Shown: positions 17,771 to 26,712, counted from the stretch's first letter. The stretch is 64,000 bases of DNA from UBA6623 sp965248235 (GCA_965248235.1 CBDFIU010000005.1:1240001-1304000); one strand, 5' to 3'. The notes: generated by a model from the sequence alone, not told the origin. A program made the numbers and translations.

Positions 17771-18184
17771 ATGCGAAAACTCACTCTTGCCCTTTTTCTC
17801 GGCTTCACTCTGACCGCGCTACCCGCCGCCGACCACCCTTATGAAGGAATCGCCTCGCCGCACGATCTGATGGACTATGTCGTCAAGCCGAGCATGGACC
17901 GGCTTGTCGCCATCAATAAGGCCGGCGGGCCGCAATCGGAAAAGGATTGGAAGCACGCGAAAGCCCACGCCTCGATCCTGGCCGAAATGTCGCAGTTGCT
18001 TCTGATGGCCGGGCGCATTAAGGACGACGTTTGGGAAAAGGGCGCCGACCAAGTCATCAAGGGCGCGAAGGCGTCGCTGGTTGCAGCCGAAGCTCTCGAC
18101 GTCAACGCCTGGCGCACCGCGGCCGGTAGTATTGGCAAAGGCTGCCGCGGCTGCCACAAGGTTCATAAACCAAAGGACGAGTAG
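17771..18184 (+). CDS. Small periplasmic cytochrome c with C-terminal CXXCH
   Basis: A 137-residue protein with signal peptide MRKLTLALFLGFTLTALPAA and a single haem motif near the C-terminus, CRGCHKVHK. The body is helical (SEKDWKHAKAHASILAEMSQLL...DDVWEKGADQVIKGAKASLVAAEA), like class II cytochromes c' and b562-type four-helix bundles where the haem motif is C-terminal. It is a paralogue of the disrupted gene at 38714-39140 (CSNCHAVHK). Both sit beside a MauG-type dihaem peroxidase gene, which suggests it exchanges electrons with that enzyme. The ligand or partner cannot be read directly. Confidence 0.85.
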   Translation: MRKLTLALFLGFTLTALPAADHPYEGIASPHDLMDYVVKPSMDRLVAINKAGGPQSEKDWKHAKAHASILAEMSQLLLMAGRIKDDVWEKGADQVIKGAKASLVAAEALDVNAWRTAAGSIGKGCRGCHKVHKPKDE

Positions 18185-18196
18185 CCGACTGGCGGG

Positions 18197-18273
18197 CTGA
18201 ACCCGCGTTTCTCACCGCCTGACGGGCCTCTCATGCGCTTTGCCTCGCCATGCGATGAGAAACGCGGGTTCAG
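18197..18273. repeat. Dispersed palindromic repeat, family 1, full copy b
   Basis: Perfect 18-bp arms (18197-18214 and 18256-18273, beginning CTGAACCCGCG) enclose a 41-bp loop. The left half matches copies at 4425-4481 and 40756-40812, and the right half matches 41953-42004. It lies 13 bases after the cytochrome stop, so it could also act as a transcription terminator, although no T-run follows. Confidence 0.7.
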
Positions 18274-18374
18274 GGAATTCTCAGCAACTTTTTTGTCTTC
18301 GTCGTGTTTGTTTCCGATAGATAGGAGTCGAACCCGGGCCCAAAGGCGCGGGTCGAATCCCTCGGAGAAATGCG

Positions 18375-18515
18375 ATGAGTCCAACGATCCTCTTTATCAC
18401 CTTCGGCGCGATTACTTGTGTGCTGGGAAGCGAGTGGTACCACGCTTTGTGGGGCCTGGCCATGATCGGATTCGGACTGTGGACCGGCGGCCACCTGCCT
18501 ATGGGCGCTCTGTAG
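18375..18515 (+). CDS. Small hydrophobic protein, 46 residues
   Basis: ATG at 18375 is preceded by GGAG seven bases upstream. The frame ends at TAG 18513-18515. The product begins MSPTILFITFGAITCVLG, then SEWYHALWGLAMIGFGLWTGG, giving two short hydrophobic segments separated by a polar turn, as in small inner-membrane subunits. It lies between the small cytochrome and the dihaem peroxidase gene on the same strand. No family is recognised; conservation in relatives would be the test. Confidence 0.5.
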   Translation: MSPTILFITFGAITCVLGSEWYHALWGLAMIGFGLWTGGHLPMGAL

Positions 18516-18812
18516 CCTGCGTCCACGGCCGTCTGTACGCCGAACACGGTTCGGAACACGCCCCCGCGCCAACAGAAGACATCGACCCGACGCGGGCTCC
18601 CGCTTTTCAACGTTCCGTGTCGCTTTTCCTGGTAAAGTATCCCCGCCGCCACATATCGATTTCGCACAGCCGACGTGCGCGCCGCGCATCCAGTGCCACG
18701 ACCGCATCGCGTGGCGATGCGGCTCTGGTTGGCCGTGGTTTCCTCCGCAAGGGCAGATTGAAGCCTTCTCAACAAGGTCGGGGAAAGGTGTCTTTTCACG
18801 TTGTCTGAGTAC
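18516..18812. other. Non-coding stretch upstream of the dihaem peroxidase gene
   Basis: About 300 bases without a credible coding frame. A long frame on this strand (from 18233) has no domain and out-of-character composition. Short self-complementary GC stretches are present, but I recognise no RNA family. Confidence 0.4.
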
Positions 18813-18842
18813 TAGCCTTGCGAGTCGGCGACTCGAAGGCTA
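18813..18842. other. Two-part hairpin in the peroxidase leader
   Basis: Outer arms TAGCCTT/AAGGCTA and inner arms GAGTC/GACTC around GGC form a strong hairpin 56 bases before the start at 18899. It could be a terminator for upstream transcription or a leader structure. A T-run is lacking. Confidence 0.4.
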
Positions 18843-18898
18843 CAATTACGGGAACATCCAAGGACCCCCCGGAACACGAGTCCCCTAGAGGAGATGCC

Positions 18899-19978
18899 AT
18901 GAAACCCCACGTTGCTCGATTCGGAAGAAGCTTTAAGTTATTGGTGGCCCCCGCGATTCTTGCGATTGCTTTTGTCGGTTGTGAAGCCCCGCCGCCGGAG
19001 GAGCCGCCGCCAGCACCCGAGTCCGCCTGGCCGCAACTGCAAGGCTATGAGGCCATGCCGGTCCCGCCCGACAATCCAATGACGGAGGAGAAGGTCGCGC
19101 TCGGCAAACAGCTCTACTATGACCAACGCCTCAGCGGCGACGGCAACCGGTCCTGTTACGGCTGCCATCTAAAAGAAAACGGGCTGACCGACGGCAAGCC
19201 GCTCGCGATCGGCGCGTTCGACAAAACGCTGACGCGGTCGAGCCCGACGTTGTGGAATATCGGTTATCACTCCGAGCTTTATTGGGACGGCCGCAGCGGC
19301 GCGCTCGAGAAGCAAGTCAAGGGCGCTTGGGGCGGAGGGAACATGGGCGCCTCCGGCAAGAACGATGCGCCCAGCATGGATGATATCTGCGCCAACCTCA
19401 ATGAGATTGCCGGCTACCAGGAACAATTCCAAGCCGTTTTCGGCGGACCGGCCACGCCCGACAACGTCGCGCAAGCGGTGGCCTCTTTCATGCGCACGAT
19501 CGTAGCCACCGGGTCGGCGTGGGAGCGTTTCCGTGACGGCGACGAATCGGCGCTGAGCGAGCAGGCTCGCAACGGTTGGACGATCTTCAGCGAGAAGGCG
19601 AAATGCACCAACTGCCATGACGGCCTGCTGCTGACCGATCTGCAATACCACAACGTCGGCGTCGGCATGGATAAGGACAACCCCGACATCGGCCGCGCCA
19701 AAGTCAGCGGCGACGAGAAAGACACCGGGGCTTTCAAAACGCCGACGTTGCTGGACATCAGCAAATCGGCGCCTTACCTCCACGACGGCAGTCTCGCCAC
19801 TCTCGAGGAAGTGGTCGACCTGATGAGCAGCGGTGGCAAGGCCAACCAATGGCTCGATGAGGAAAACCTCAAGGACGCCAAGGACGCCGATCTGAGCGAC
19901 GAAGAAAAGGCCGATATCGTGGCCTTCCTGCAGGCGTTGGATGTGGATTACACGATTCAGGAACCGACTCTGCCGTAG
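18899..19978 (+). CDS. MauG/CcpA-type dihaem cytochrome c peroxidase lipoprotein
   Basis: A 359-residue protein. The start at 18899 is set by GAGGAGA five bases upstream. The signal sequence ends in a lipobox (AIAFVGC), so it is probably membrane-anchored. Two haem motifs are seen, CYGCH in the N-terminal domain and CTNCH in the C-terminal domain, with SAPYLHDGSLATLEEVVDLM typical of bacterial cytochrome c peroxidases. The family reduces hydrogen peroxide or oxidises partner proteins in the periplasm. It is adjacent to the small cytochrome c gene, a likely electron donor. A related but disrupted gene lies at 36466-38301. Confidence 0.92.
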   Translation: MKPHVARFGRSFKLLVAPAILAIAFVGCEAPPPEEPPPAPESAWPQLQGYEAMPVPPDNPMTEEKVALGKQLYYDQRLSGDGNRSCYGCHLKENGLTDGKPLAIGAFDKTLTRSSPTLWNIGYHSELYWDGRSGALEKQVKGAWGGGNMGASGKNDAPSMDDICANLNEIAGYQEQFQAVFGGPATPDNVAQAVASFMRTIVATGSAWERFRDGDESALSEQARNGWTIFSEKAKCTNCHDGLLLTDLQYHNVGVGMDKDNPDIGRAKVSGDEKDTGAFKTPTLLDISKSAPYLHDGSLATLEEVVDLMSSGGKANQWLDEENLKDAKDADLSDEEKADIVAFLQALDVDYTIQEPTLP

Positions 19979-20170
19979 TTCGCATTTCGGGGAGCGTTTG
20001 GAGGCGGGGCGTGTCTCGCTAAGGGTCGCGTCGCCGCTTCGGCGCTACAAGTGTGGCGGATTTAACGGGCTATGCCGAAATTCGGCGCACGCTCGAAAGG
20101 GGATTTTCGGAAGCGTCCGTTTCCATGAACGTTGGCGTCCTCATGAAAATAGGCGCGAGGGCGCTCCTGT

Positions 20171-20263
20171 CGCCCTTTCAGGGCTGTGCACGTGGTGGCG
20201 AGGCGACCCAGGGTTTCGCTTCGCTTCACCCTGGGCTAGGGTTCCCGCCGCCGCTTCGCGGCT
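20171..20263 (+). repeat. 93-bp dispersed repeat, family 2, copy b
   Basis: Second copy of the repeat at 8520-8612, in the opposite orientation and of exactly the same length. It lies in the convergent intergenic region (19979-20370) between the peroxidase and ccmD genes. The rest of that region has no coding frame but also contains the short palindrome GTCGCCGCTTCGGCGC near 20028-20045. Confidence 0.7.
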
Positions 20264-20370
20264 CACGAGATTTGCGACCTTGGCGATTCTCAACGGAGTG
20301 CACCCTACGCTCGACGGGCTATTTTCGGCAGGGACCGTTTCCATGAATCGCGGGAAGCCGGCGATGCGGG

Positions 20371-20529
20371 TTACGCTTCTTCGCGGGTGCTTTCTTCCAG
20401 CACGGCTTTCAGGTTCGCCGCCTGCTCGCGCAGCTTTTTTTCGCGCATCGAGAGCGACACCAAGTACAGAATGTGAAGGATCCAGCCGGCGCTGAAAGCG
20501 TACCAAAGCCACCTGAGGTTCTCTTCCAT
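20371..20529 (-). CDS. ccmD: CcmD-like haem exporter accessory protein
   Basis: A 52-residue protein starting MEENLRWLWYAFSAGWILH. It has one membrane segment (WLWYAFSAGWILHILYLVSLS) followed by a charged helix (REKKLREQAANLKAVLEE). Length, topology and position directly after ccmC match CcmD, which helps release holo-CcmE from CcmC in cytochrome c maturation system I. No other ccm genes are in the window. Confidence 0.8.
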   Translation of the reverse strand: MEENLRWLWYAFSAGWILHILYLVSLSMREKKLREQAANLKAVLEESTREEA

Positions 20530-20541
20530 AACGTTCCAGTC

Positions 20542-21231
20542 CTATCGCGCGTAGACCTCGCGCCTGAGCGCGTCGGTTTCGCGCCGCAAGTCTTCCAAGC
20601 GCCTCCGCAGGCGCACCATCAACCACAGCAAACAGCACAGCGCCGCGAAGGTGAAGTACAGGACGATGCGCATGTTCATGTCCAGGCCGCCGGCGGAGTC
20701 GAACATCACCGGTTGGGGATGCTGTGTCCGCCACCAGCGATTCGCCATGTAAACGATCGGGATATCGACCATGCCGAAAATGGACACGACGGCACAGCCG
20801 ACCGCTCGTTGGTTGGCGTCGTCGATTGAGTTGCGCAGGATCAGGTACCCGGTGTAGATCAATGCCAACAGCAGCATCGTCGTCAACCGAGCGTCCCAAG
20901 CCCAATAAACGCCCCAAACCGGTTTGGCCCACATCATCCCCGTGATCAGGTTGACGACGGCGAAGACCAGCCCAACTTCGTTGCAAGCGACGGAAAGGCT
21001 GTCGTCACGGCTGTCTCGGTTGGAGAGGTAACGGATGCTCGCCACGCCGCCGATCGTAAAGGCCAAGAAAGCCGCGAAAGCCGAGGGGACGTGAAAATAG
21101 AAGATCCGCTGCACGACGCCCATCGTAAGTTCGTTGGGCGCCCAGACAAAGATCAAATAGAACGACGCCGCCAACATCGCGGCCGTGGCGACGGCCCCCG
21201 GGAGGGGAACGGCTTGCGAATCATTTTTCAC
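20542..21231 (-). CDS. ccmC: Cytochrome c biogenesis protein CcmC
   Basis: About 229 residues with six membrane helices and the tryptophan-rich haem-handling motif WGVYWAWDARLTT. Conserved flanking segments are RIFYFHVPSAF and MVDIPIVYMANRWWRTQHP, whose periplasmic histidines are the expected haem ligands. CcmC delivers haem to CcmE. I chose GTG 21231; a TTG at 21246 is also possible, and the far-upstream frame is an artefact of high GC. ccmD follows 12 bases later. The many c-type cytochromes in the window need this pathway. The gene lies about 115 bases downstream of hpnE and may be co-transcribed with it. Confidence 0.88.
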   Translation of the reverse strand: MKNDSQAVPLPGAVATAAMLAASFYLIFVWAPNELTMGVVQRIFYFHVPSAFAAFLAFTIGGVASIRYLSNRDSRDDSLSVACNEVGLVFAVVNLITGMMWAKPVWGVYWAWDARLTTMLLLALIYTGYLILRNSIDDANQRAVGCAVVSIFGMVDIPIVYMANRWWRTQHPQPVMFDSAGGLDMNMRIVLYFTFAALCCLLWLMVRLRRRLEDLRRETDALRREVYAR

Positions 21232-21346
21232 TGAAGAAGTCGCCAAAACGCCCCGAGGACTCCGTAACAGAGGTCTCAGTGTAGCAATTGAAGTACCGGT
21301 TTTGGACAACCGACAGGGTGACCCAGGGGCTGCGCAAGGCGGGCGC

Positions 21347-22612
21347 TCAGGCAAGAACAAACGACGTCTCGCGCCCGGCGGCCCTCGCCACCGCTTCCGC
21401 CGCCAGATACCCGCTTCGCACGGCTCCCTCCATCGTGGCGGGCCAGCCGGTTCGGGTCCAATCGCCGGCGAGAAAGACGTTCGCGTACTTCGTCGCGGCG
21501 GCGGGGCGCCGGCCCTCCAGACCCGGGGCAATCGAATACGTCGCTCGGGCTTCCTTGATCACATGGGCCTTGACCAACTTAGCGTCGCGGGCCGCCGGGA
21601 AAAACTCGACCAGCTCCCGCCGCGCCGTTTCGATGATCGCTTCGCGCGACAGCGGCACCAGAGACCGCGAAGCGCTGACGACGCATTGCACGTAGTTCTC
21701 CGACTTGCGAAACATCCACTGCATCGTGCGGTCGAGCAGGACGGCATGGGGCAGCTCGGTCACCTCGCGGTCGAACCAAAGATGAATTCCCGTGATCGGT
21801 GAATGCTCGAATTTCTCGAGCGGCAGCGCAAGTTGGGGAACAAGCGCATTCACGCGCTCAAACGGGACGGCGCTTATGAAAAAGTCCGCCGCGCGATCGT
21901 TCGGGTCGATGCGCTCGACCGGCGAGCGCAAGTGAAAACGAACCCGCTCGCCAAACCGCCCTGCCGACCCCGCCGAGTAAAGCTCGCCAAGCGGCACGGC
22001 GGGAATGCCCATTTCGTAGCTGTCGCGCGTCGCCATCAAACCTTCCAAGAAGACTTGAAACGCCGGGCGGGCCGAGGCGCGCTCGGGATCTTCATTCAGC
22101 GCGCTCACCAGAATCGGCCTCCAAAAGCGCTCGACGGCATTCCCCGCGGCTCCCTTCGACGCCAACCAATCAGCCATCGTGACGGTATCGAGATCGGCCC
22201 GGTTTCGCTCACGCCGCATGGCGCCCAAGGCCCTGAAGATCGAGAGTTTGTCAGCGAAATTCAGCCCCTTGAAACCGAGCAACGACCCGAGAAGATGCGC
22301 CGGCGCGGGTAGCCGGCCCGGTTTCAAGACATCCGTCGCGCCGCCGGGGCGAACGAAGTACAAGCGGTCGTAGAAGTGAATCTTTTCTTCCACCCCGACG
22401 CGCCGGTAGAAGTCCAGTAGGTTCGTGAAGCAGCGCAGCAAGACATGCTGGCAGTTGTCGATGTGTTCGGAATCTTCCGCGGCGGGGTTGAGGGGAAACG
22501 ACGCAGCACGGCCCCCGAGAAAGGGGCGTGCCTCGTGGAGCTCGACTGCGAAACCGATCGATCCAAGGGCGGCCGCGGCGGCCAGCCCGGCAAGCCCCCC
22601 GCCGACGATCAC
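21347..22612 (-). CDS. hpnE: Hydroxysqualene dehydroxylase HpnE
   Basis: A 421-residue FAD-dependent amine-oxidase-type enzyme. It begins at the dinucleotide-binding GGGLAGLAAA and has a C-terminal FAD motif LAGDWTRTGWPATMEGAVRSG. HpnE converts hydroxysqualene to squalene. The GTG start overlaps the TAG stop of hpnD by one base (TAGTG at 22610-22614); the longer upstream frame runs through hpnD and is not used. It is last of the hpnC-hpnD-hpnE trio, which together make squalene from farnesyl diphosphate in bacteria lacking squalene synthase. Confidence 0.92.
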   Translation of the reverse strand: MIVGGGLAGLAAAAALGSIGFAVELHEARPFLGGRAASFPLNPAAEDSEHIDNCQHVLLRCFTNLLDFYRRVGVEEKIHFYDRLYFVRPGGATDVLKPGRLPAPAHLLGSLLGFKGLNFADKLSIFRALGAMRRERNRADLDTVTMADWLASKGAAGNAVERFWRPILVSALNEDPERASARPAFQVFLEGLMATRDSYEMGIPAVPLGELYSAGSAGRFGERVRFHLRSPVERIDPNDRAADFFISAVPFERVNALVPQLALPLEKFEHSPITGIHLWFDREVTELPHAVLLDRTMQWMFRKSENYVQCVVSASRSLVPLSREAIIETARRELVEFFPAARDAKLVKAHVIKEARATYSIAPGLEGRRPAAATKYANVFLAGDWTRTGWPATMEGAVRSGYLAAEAVARAAGRETSFVLA

Positions 22613-23493
22613 TACGCGGGGTATGGCGGCGCTCCTCCGGTCAATCGCAGTTTCAACGCTTGGACGACGATCCACACCTTTTCGAAATCGCTCAATCGGG
22701 CGCGGCTCGTGAAGACATCGTAGCCGCGTCCGCGAATGCGCCGCAAGATTCCGTAGTAGATCGAAATCATGGCCCACAGCGAGGGGCGCCCGGTCGGGCT
22801 GACCATGCCGAGCAGCGGCGCGGCTTCGGCGTAATAGCGGTTGGCGCGCTCCCACTCGAAGGCCATCAACTTTTCAAATCCTTCTTCAGGATTGCCCGCA
22901 AGCAAATCCTCGGCGCTGACTCCGAACCTTGCCAGGTCTTCCTGGGGCAGATAGATGCGTCCCATGCGGGCGTCTTCGGGAATGTCGCGCAGGATGTTGG
23001 TGAGCTGAAAGGCCACGCCGCATTTTTCGGCCAAGCGAAGCGCGTCGGGCGAGTCGAAACCCCAGACGTGAATACAAGTCATGCCGACGACCGAGGCGAC
23101 CTGATAGCAATAGCGGTAGAGCTCGTCGAAGGTATTAGGCTGTCGCGAAACCAAGTCACCGCCGACGCCTTCAATCAGTTCAAAGAAGTATTCGGGCGGG
23201 ATGCGGTAGCGCTTGACCGTGTCGTGAAAGGCGGGCAGGATCGGGTTGTCTCCGTAACGCCCTTCGAGCGCTTGCTCCAGAGCGCCCTTCCAATCGGCAA
23301 GTGCCGCGCGGCGAGCCGCTACCGGCGGTGCGGTCTCGTCGCTGATGTCGTCAGCGTACCGCACGAACGCATAGATGGCGCACATGGCGAGCTTTTGTTC
23401 ACGGGGAAGCAGCACGAAGGAGTAGTAGAAATTCCGCGCCCGGCGGCGAGCGATGCGCCGACAATGCTCGTACGATTCTTCGAGGAGAAGCAT
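22612..23493 (-). CDS. hpnD: Presqualene diphosphate synthase HpnD
   Basis: A 293-residue trans-isoprenyl (squalene/phytoene synthase-type) enzyme that condenses two farnesyl diphosphates to presqualene diphosphate. The two aspartate-rich metal-binding motifs are YADDISDE (residues 47-53) and NILRDIPED. GRIYLPQEDLARFG is the usual downstream signature. The start is 14 bases after the hpnC stop and the stop overlaps the hpnE start, so the three genes form one translational unit. Confidence 0.93.
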   Translation of the reverse strand: MLLLEESYEHCRRIARRRARNFYYSFVLLPREQKLAMCAIYAFVRYADDISDETAPPVAARRAALADWKGALEQALEGRYGDNPILPAFHDTVKRYRIPPEYFFELIEGVGGDLVSRQPNTFDELYRYCYQVASVVGMTCIHVWGFDSPDALRLAEKCGVAFQLTNILRDIPEDARMGRIYLPQEDLARFGVSAEDLLAGNPEEGFEKLMAFEWERANRYYAEAAPLLGMVSPTGRPSLWAMISIYYGILRRIRGRGYDVFTSRARLSDFEKVWIVVQALKLRLTGGAPPYPA

Positions 23494-23507
23494 AACAACC
23501 GCAGATC

Positions 23508-24488
23508 CTAGGCCGCATTGATTTCCCGCGCCCGGGCCGGGTGGGTCAACAGTCTACGCGCCGCCACGCGGAGCAACAGCGATAGCCGACCGACCTTGCC
23601 GAGTTTGGGCCGCTGTCTTATGGTGTCGTAGTCTTGGCGGCGAATCAACTCCAGAATCGCCAAGCCGCCGCGGCTGAATAGTTCCAGGTCCACGGCCAAT
23701 CGACGGTCGACTTGATCGGCCAACGGGAGCCCCTTGTGGAACAGTCGCTCGGCGTCGTCGACGAGGCTTCGCATCAACGCCCGGAACTCGGGACGAGCCC
23801 GACCGAGCCGCAAATCCTCGTCGAGCATTTCGACCGAGTACCGATGTGATTGCATGCGGTCGAGCGGGATGTAGACTCGGTCGATCGCCCGGTCGCGCCT
23901 GACGTCTTGCCAGAAATTGGTCAATTGCAAGGCGGTACAAGTGAAGTCGGAGAGGCGTCGTCGGTCGTCATCGGTGTAGCCGCAAAGGTGCAGCACCAGT
24001 CGGCCGACTGGATTGGCCGAATAGCGGCAATAGGCCGCCAGCTCGTCGTCACCGGGGTAGCGCGTTACGGTTTGGTCTTGGACAAAGGCGCGAATCAAGT
24101 CGGCGAAGGGTTCTTCGGGGATGTCGTGTTTTTCGACCGTTTCGCGGAGCGCCACATAGACGGGGTGCTTCGCCCGGCCGCTATAGAACGCGGCCAGTTC
24201 TTCACGCCACCACTCGAGCAAAACCAGACTGCGCTCGGTGTCGCCCATCTCGTCGCCCAGGTCGTCCGCCCAGCGGCAGAAGGCATAGACGTTGAAGAAA
24301 TCCTGATGGAGACGCGCGGGCAGCAGCCGACTGACGAGCTGAAAGTTTTCATAGTGGGAGCGAGCCAGCCGCCGCGTGTAGTCGAGAGAATCGTCGAGAG
24401 CCCAGGCAGGAAATTCCGTACCCATGGCTGCGACAAAATCAGCGGGCTGAAGGAAGGGCTTCACGACCAGTGCGGCAACTTGGGACAT
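23508..24488 (-). CDS. hpnC: Hydroxysqualene synthase HpnC
   Basis: A 326-residue squalene/phytoene-synthase-family protein converting presqualene diphosphate to hydroxysqualene. Metal-binding motifs are WADDLGDE and NFWQDVRRD, and RVYIPLDRM follows. I chose the ATG at 24488; a longer frame from 24539 adds 17 unconserved residues. It begins 60 bases after the stop of the upstream alcohol dehydrogenase gene on the same strand, consistent with one long hopanoid operon. Confidence 0.93.
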   Translation of the reverse strand: MSQVAALVVKPFLQPADFVAAMGTEFPAWALDDSLDYTRRLARSHYENFQLVSRLLPARLHQDFFNVYAFCRWADDLGDEMGDTERSLVLLEWWREELAAFYSGRAKHPVYVALRETVEKHDIPEEPFADLIRAFVQDQTVTRYPGDDELAAYCRYSANPVGRLVLHLCGYTDDDRRRLSDFTCTALQLTNFWQDVRRDRAIDRVYIPLDRMQSHRYSVEMLDEDLRLGRARPEFRALMRSLVDDAERLFHKGLPLADQVDRRLAVDLELFSRGGLAILELIRRQDYDTIRQRPKLGKVGRLSLLLRVAARRLLTHPARAREINAA

Positions 24489-24549
24489 TGGGTCGCGGAG
24501 GCGTCGCCGCGATCCGACCAAGCAAGAGCGCTCTTCCACTCCTACGGTC

Positions 24550-25593
24550 CTACGGCAGAATCGCCGTTTTCAGATGGCCGTTGTGGCTCATCATTTCGCG
24601 GAAGACCGAGAGTAAATCCGACAGCGGCGCTTCGTTGATGACGAAATCGGCCGAGCGCAGGTCGCGTCGACGAATGATGTCGAGGGCCTGGCGGATATGC
24701 CGCGGCGTGTGGTGGAAGCTCGACTTGAGCGTAACCTCGGAGTAGTGAATCAGCGAGGTGTCGATCGGTACGTGCCTGTTGCCGGGACAACCGCCGAAGA
24801 AGTTGACCGTCCCGCCGCCGCGAACCATCCCCATCGCCGCCTGCCAAGTATCGGGCGTGCCGACAGCTTCGATCACGGCGTCCGCGCCGCGCCGCTCGTC
24901 GGTGAGGCCGCGCACCTGGGCCACCCAGTCGGCGCCGTCGGCGGCGATGACGAGTTCGTCGGCGCCCATGCGCTCGGCACGCTCAAGCTGCGTCGGGCGG
25001 CGGCCGATAGCAATCACGCGCGCGCCGCTGAGGTGCGCCAATCGCACGAACATCAGCCCGATCGGACCGAGCCCGATCACCGCGACCGTGTCTCCTTCGT
25101 GAATCGCGGTTTCCTCAATGCCCCGCATTACGCACGCCAGCGGCTCGACCATCGCCGCGTCGCGATAGGCGACTCCGTCGGCGATCTCGTGGGTATTGCA
25201 AGCAACAATCGGTCCCGGAATGCGAACGTACTCCGCATAAGCGCCGTTATTGAACAACAGGTTTTCACAAAGGTTTTGTTGATCCCGCGTGCAGGGATAG
25301 CACTGGCGGCAAGGCGCCGAATTGGCCGCGACCACTCGTTGCCCCACTTGGAAGTTTTCCACTTCCGAACCTACCGCCACGATGTCGCCCGCCAGCTCAT
25401 GCCCCAGCACGGCCGGAGGCTGGATCATGCGCGCATGGTAACCCCGCCGAAACACCTTCAGGTCGGTGCCGCAGGTCAGAGCTACCTGAACCCTCACCAA
25501 GATGTCGTTGGGTCCCGCCGACGGCACGGGAACCGGCTCAATACGGAGTTCCTCTTTGCCGTACAACATCGCGGCCATCATGGTCTGTTTCAC
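24550..25593 (-). CDS. Zinc-dependent alcohol dehydrogenase in hopanoid cluster (second of pair)
   Basis: A 347-residue medium-chain dehydrogenase starting at GTG 25593, which has AGGA eight bases upstream. It has CGTDLKVF at the catalytic site, GHELAGD, a cysteine-rich structural-zinc lobe (CRQCYPCTRDQQNLC), MVEPLACVMRG and the NAD(P) loop VIGLGPIGL. The C-terminal half resembles threonine/sorbitol dehydrogenases. It lies between a second alcohol dehydrogenase gene and hpnC on the same strand. Its reaction is unknown. Because hpnG lies two genes upstream, reduction of the ribosyl side chain of ribosylhopane is an attractive inference. Confidence 0.87.
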   Translation of the reverse strand: MKQTMMAAMLYGKEELRIEPVPVPSAGPNDILVRVQVALTCGTDLKVFRRGYHARMIQPPAVLGHELAGDIVAVGSEVENFQVGQRVVAANSAPCRQCYPCTRDQQNLCENLLFNNGAYAEYVRIPGPIVACNTHEIADGVAYRDAAMVEPLACVMRGIEETAIHEGDTVAVIGLGPIGLMFVRLAHLSGARVIAIGRRPTQLERAERMGADELVIAADGADWVAQVRGLTDERRGADAVIEAVGTPDTWQAAMGMVRGGGTVNFFGGCPGNRHVPIDTSLIHYSEVTLKSSFHHTPRHIRQALDIIRRRDLRSADFVINEAPLSDLLSVFREMMSHNGHLKTAILP

Positions 25594-25623
25594 GTTCGAA
25601 TTCCTCAACAAGCGCTTGCACCG

Positions 25624-26709
25624 TCAATTCTGCGGATGCACCACCAGCTTTAGAGAACCGTTGACCTGACGGCGCGCCAACTCGATCCCATGCTCCAACT
25701 CGCCCAAGGGCAGACGATGCGAGATCAACTCTTCGACCGGGAAGTCGTCGCGCCACACGATTTCCGCCGATTCGCGCTGCAAATCAATCGCGGCGCTATA
25801 GGAACCGAAGACGGTCCGCTCCTGGGCGCAAATCGCCGCGCCCGACAACTCAAACGTTTCCCGCGACGACGTCTGCGCGAAAAGCATCACGCGGCCGCCG
25901 GGCCGAGAAGCCTCGATGGCATGCTCGACGATCCGAGGCGCTGACGCGGCCACGATCACGACGTCCGCGCCGCGGCTCGCGGTCTTGGCGCGCAACTCGG
26001 CGGCCACGTCGGCTTCGAGTGGATTCCAGCATTCGACGGCGCCCATTCGCCGCGAAGCCTCTATGCGCGGCTTCAAGACGTCGGTTGCGAAAACCTGGTC
26101 CACGGCCGCTTGTCCAAGCAGCATGGTGAACAGCAGCCCGATCGGGCCCTGCCCCATCACAAGGACGGTCTCGTCGCGGGCGACGTCACACTGTCGCAAC
26201 GCTTTCAAGCAGGTATTCACTGGTTCCACGAAACTGGCGCGATCGAAGCTGATGTCGTCGGGAATTTTCACGACGCCGCGTCGGGCGATCCAATCCATGA
26301 CCTTGACATACTGCGCGAAACCACCCCCGGCCGGCTCGAATCCGGCCGTCACGCCGACCTTTTTGTAGGTCGCGCACTGGGCATAGTCGCCGTTTTCGCA
26401 ATAAAAGCAATCCAGACACGGAACGTGGTGGAACAAACAAACCCGGTCGCCCGGCGCGAGATCCCGCACTTGCTCGCCGACGCGCACCACAACCCCCGCC
26501 GTCTCATGCCCGTAGACGCGCGGCGGCGGAAGCAGGTCGTATTCAATCTTCTTCAAATCCGTGTGACAAATGCCGCAGGACTCCACGCGCACCAACAGCT
26601 CTCCGGGCCCGATTTCGGGGACCGGAAGCTGTTCCAAATGGACACGACTCGAGCCTCGGTAGACCGAAGCTCCCATCGAATCCGGTATTGCCAACGCGGC
26701 TGCACTCAT
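25624..26709 (-). CDS. Zinc-dependent alcohol dehydrogenase in hopanoid cluster (first of pair)
   Basis: A 361-residue medium-chain dehydrogenase. The catalytic motif is complete (CGICHTDLKK and GHETAG), the structural-zinc lobe reads PCLDCFYCENGDYAQC, and the cofactor loop is VMGQGPIGL. It is only distantly similar to the next gene (24550-25593), so the pair is not a recent duplication. It starts three bases after the hpnG stop and ends 30 bases before the second dehydrogenase. The tight coupling to hpnG makes it a candidate for the step after adenine removal. The substrate is unproven. Confidence 0.88.
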   Translation of the reverse strand: MSAAALAIPDSMGASVYRGSSRVHLEQLPVPEIGPGELLVRVESCGICHTDLKKIEYDLLPPPRVYGHETAGVVVRVGEQVRDLAPGDRVCLFHHVPCLDCFYCENGDYAQCATYKKVGVTAGFEPAGGGFAQYVKVMDWIARRGVVKIPDDISFDRASFVEPVNTCLKALRQCDVARDETVLVMGQGPIGLLFTMLLGQAAVDQVFATDVLKPRIEASRRMGAVECWNPLEADVAAELRAKTASRGADVVIVAASAPRIVEHAIEASRPGGRVMLFAQTSSRETFELSGAAICAQERTVFGSYSAAIDLQRESAEIVWRDDFPVEELISHRLPLGELEHGIELARRQVNGSLKLVVHPQN

Positions 26710-26712
26710 CGT

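Noticed and set aside
18321..18365. tRNA-like T-arm sequence (GGGTTCGACTCC on the minus strand, GGTCGAATCC on the plus)
   Set aside because: The flanking bases do not form T-stem or acceptor-stem pairs on either strand and no anticodon arm is present; at most a chance match.
18233..18808. 191-codon frame after the small cytochrome gene
   Set aside because: It begins inside a palindromic repeat, has no domain, and runs through the better supported 46-residue gene in another frame.
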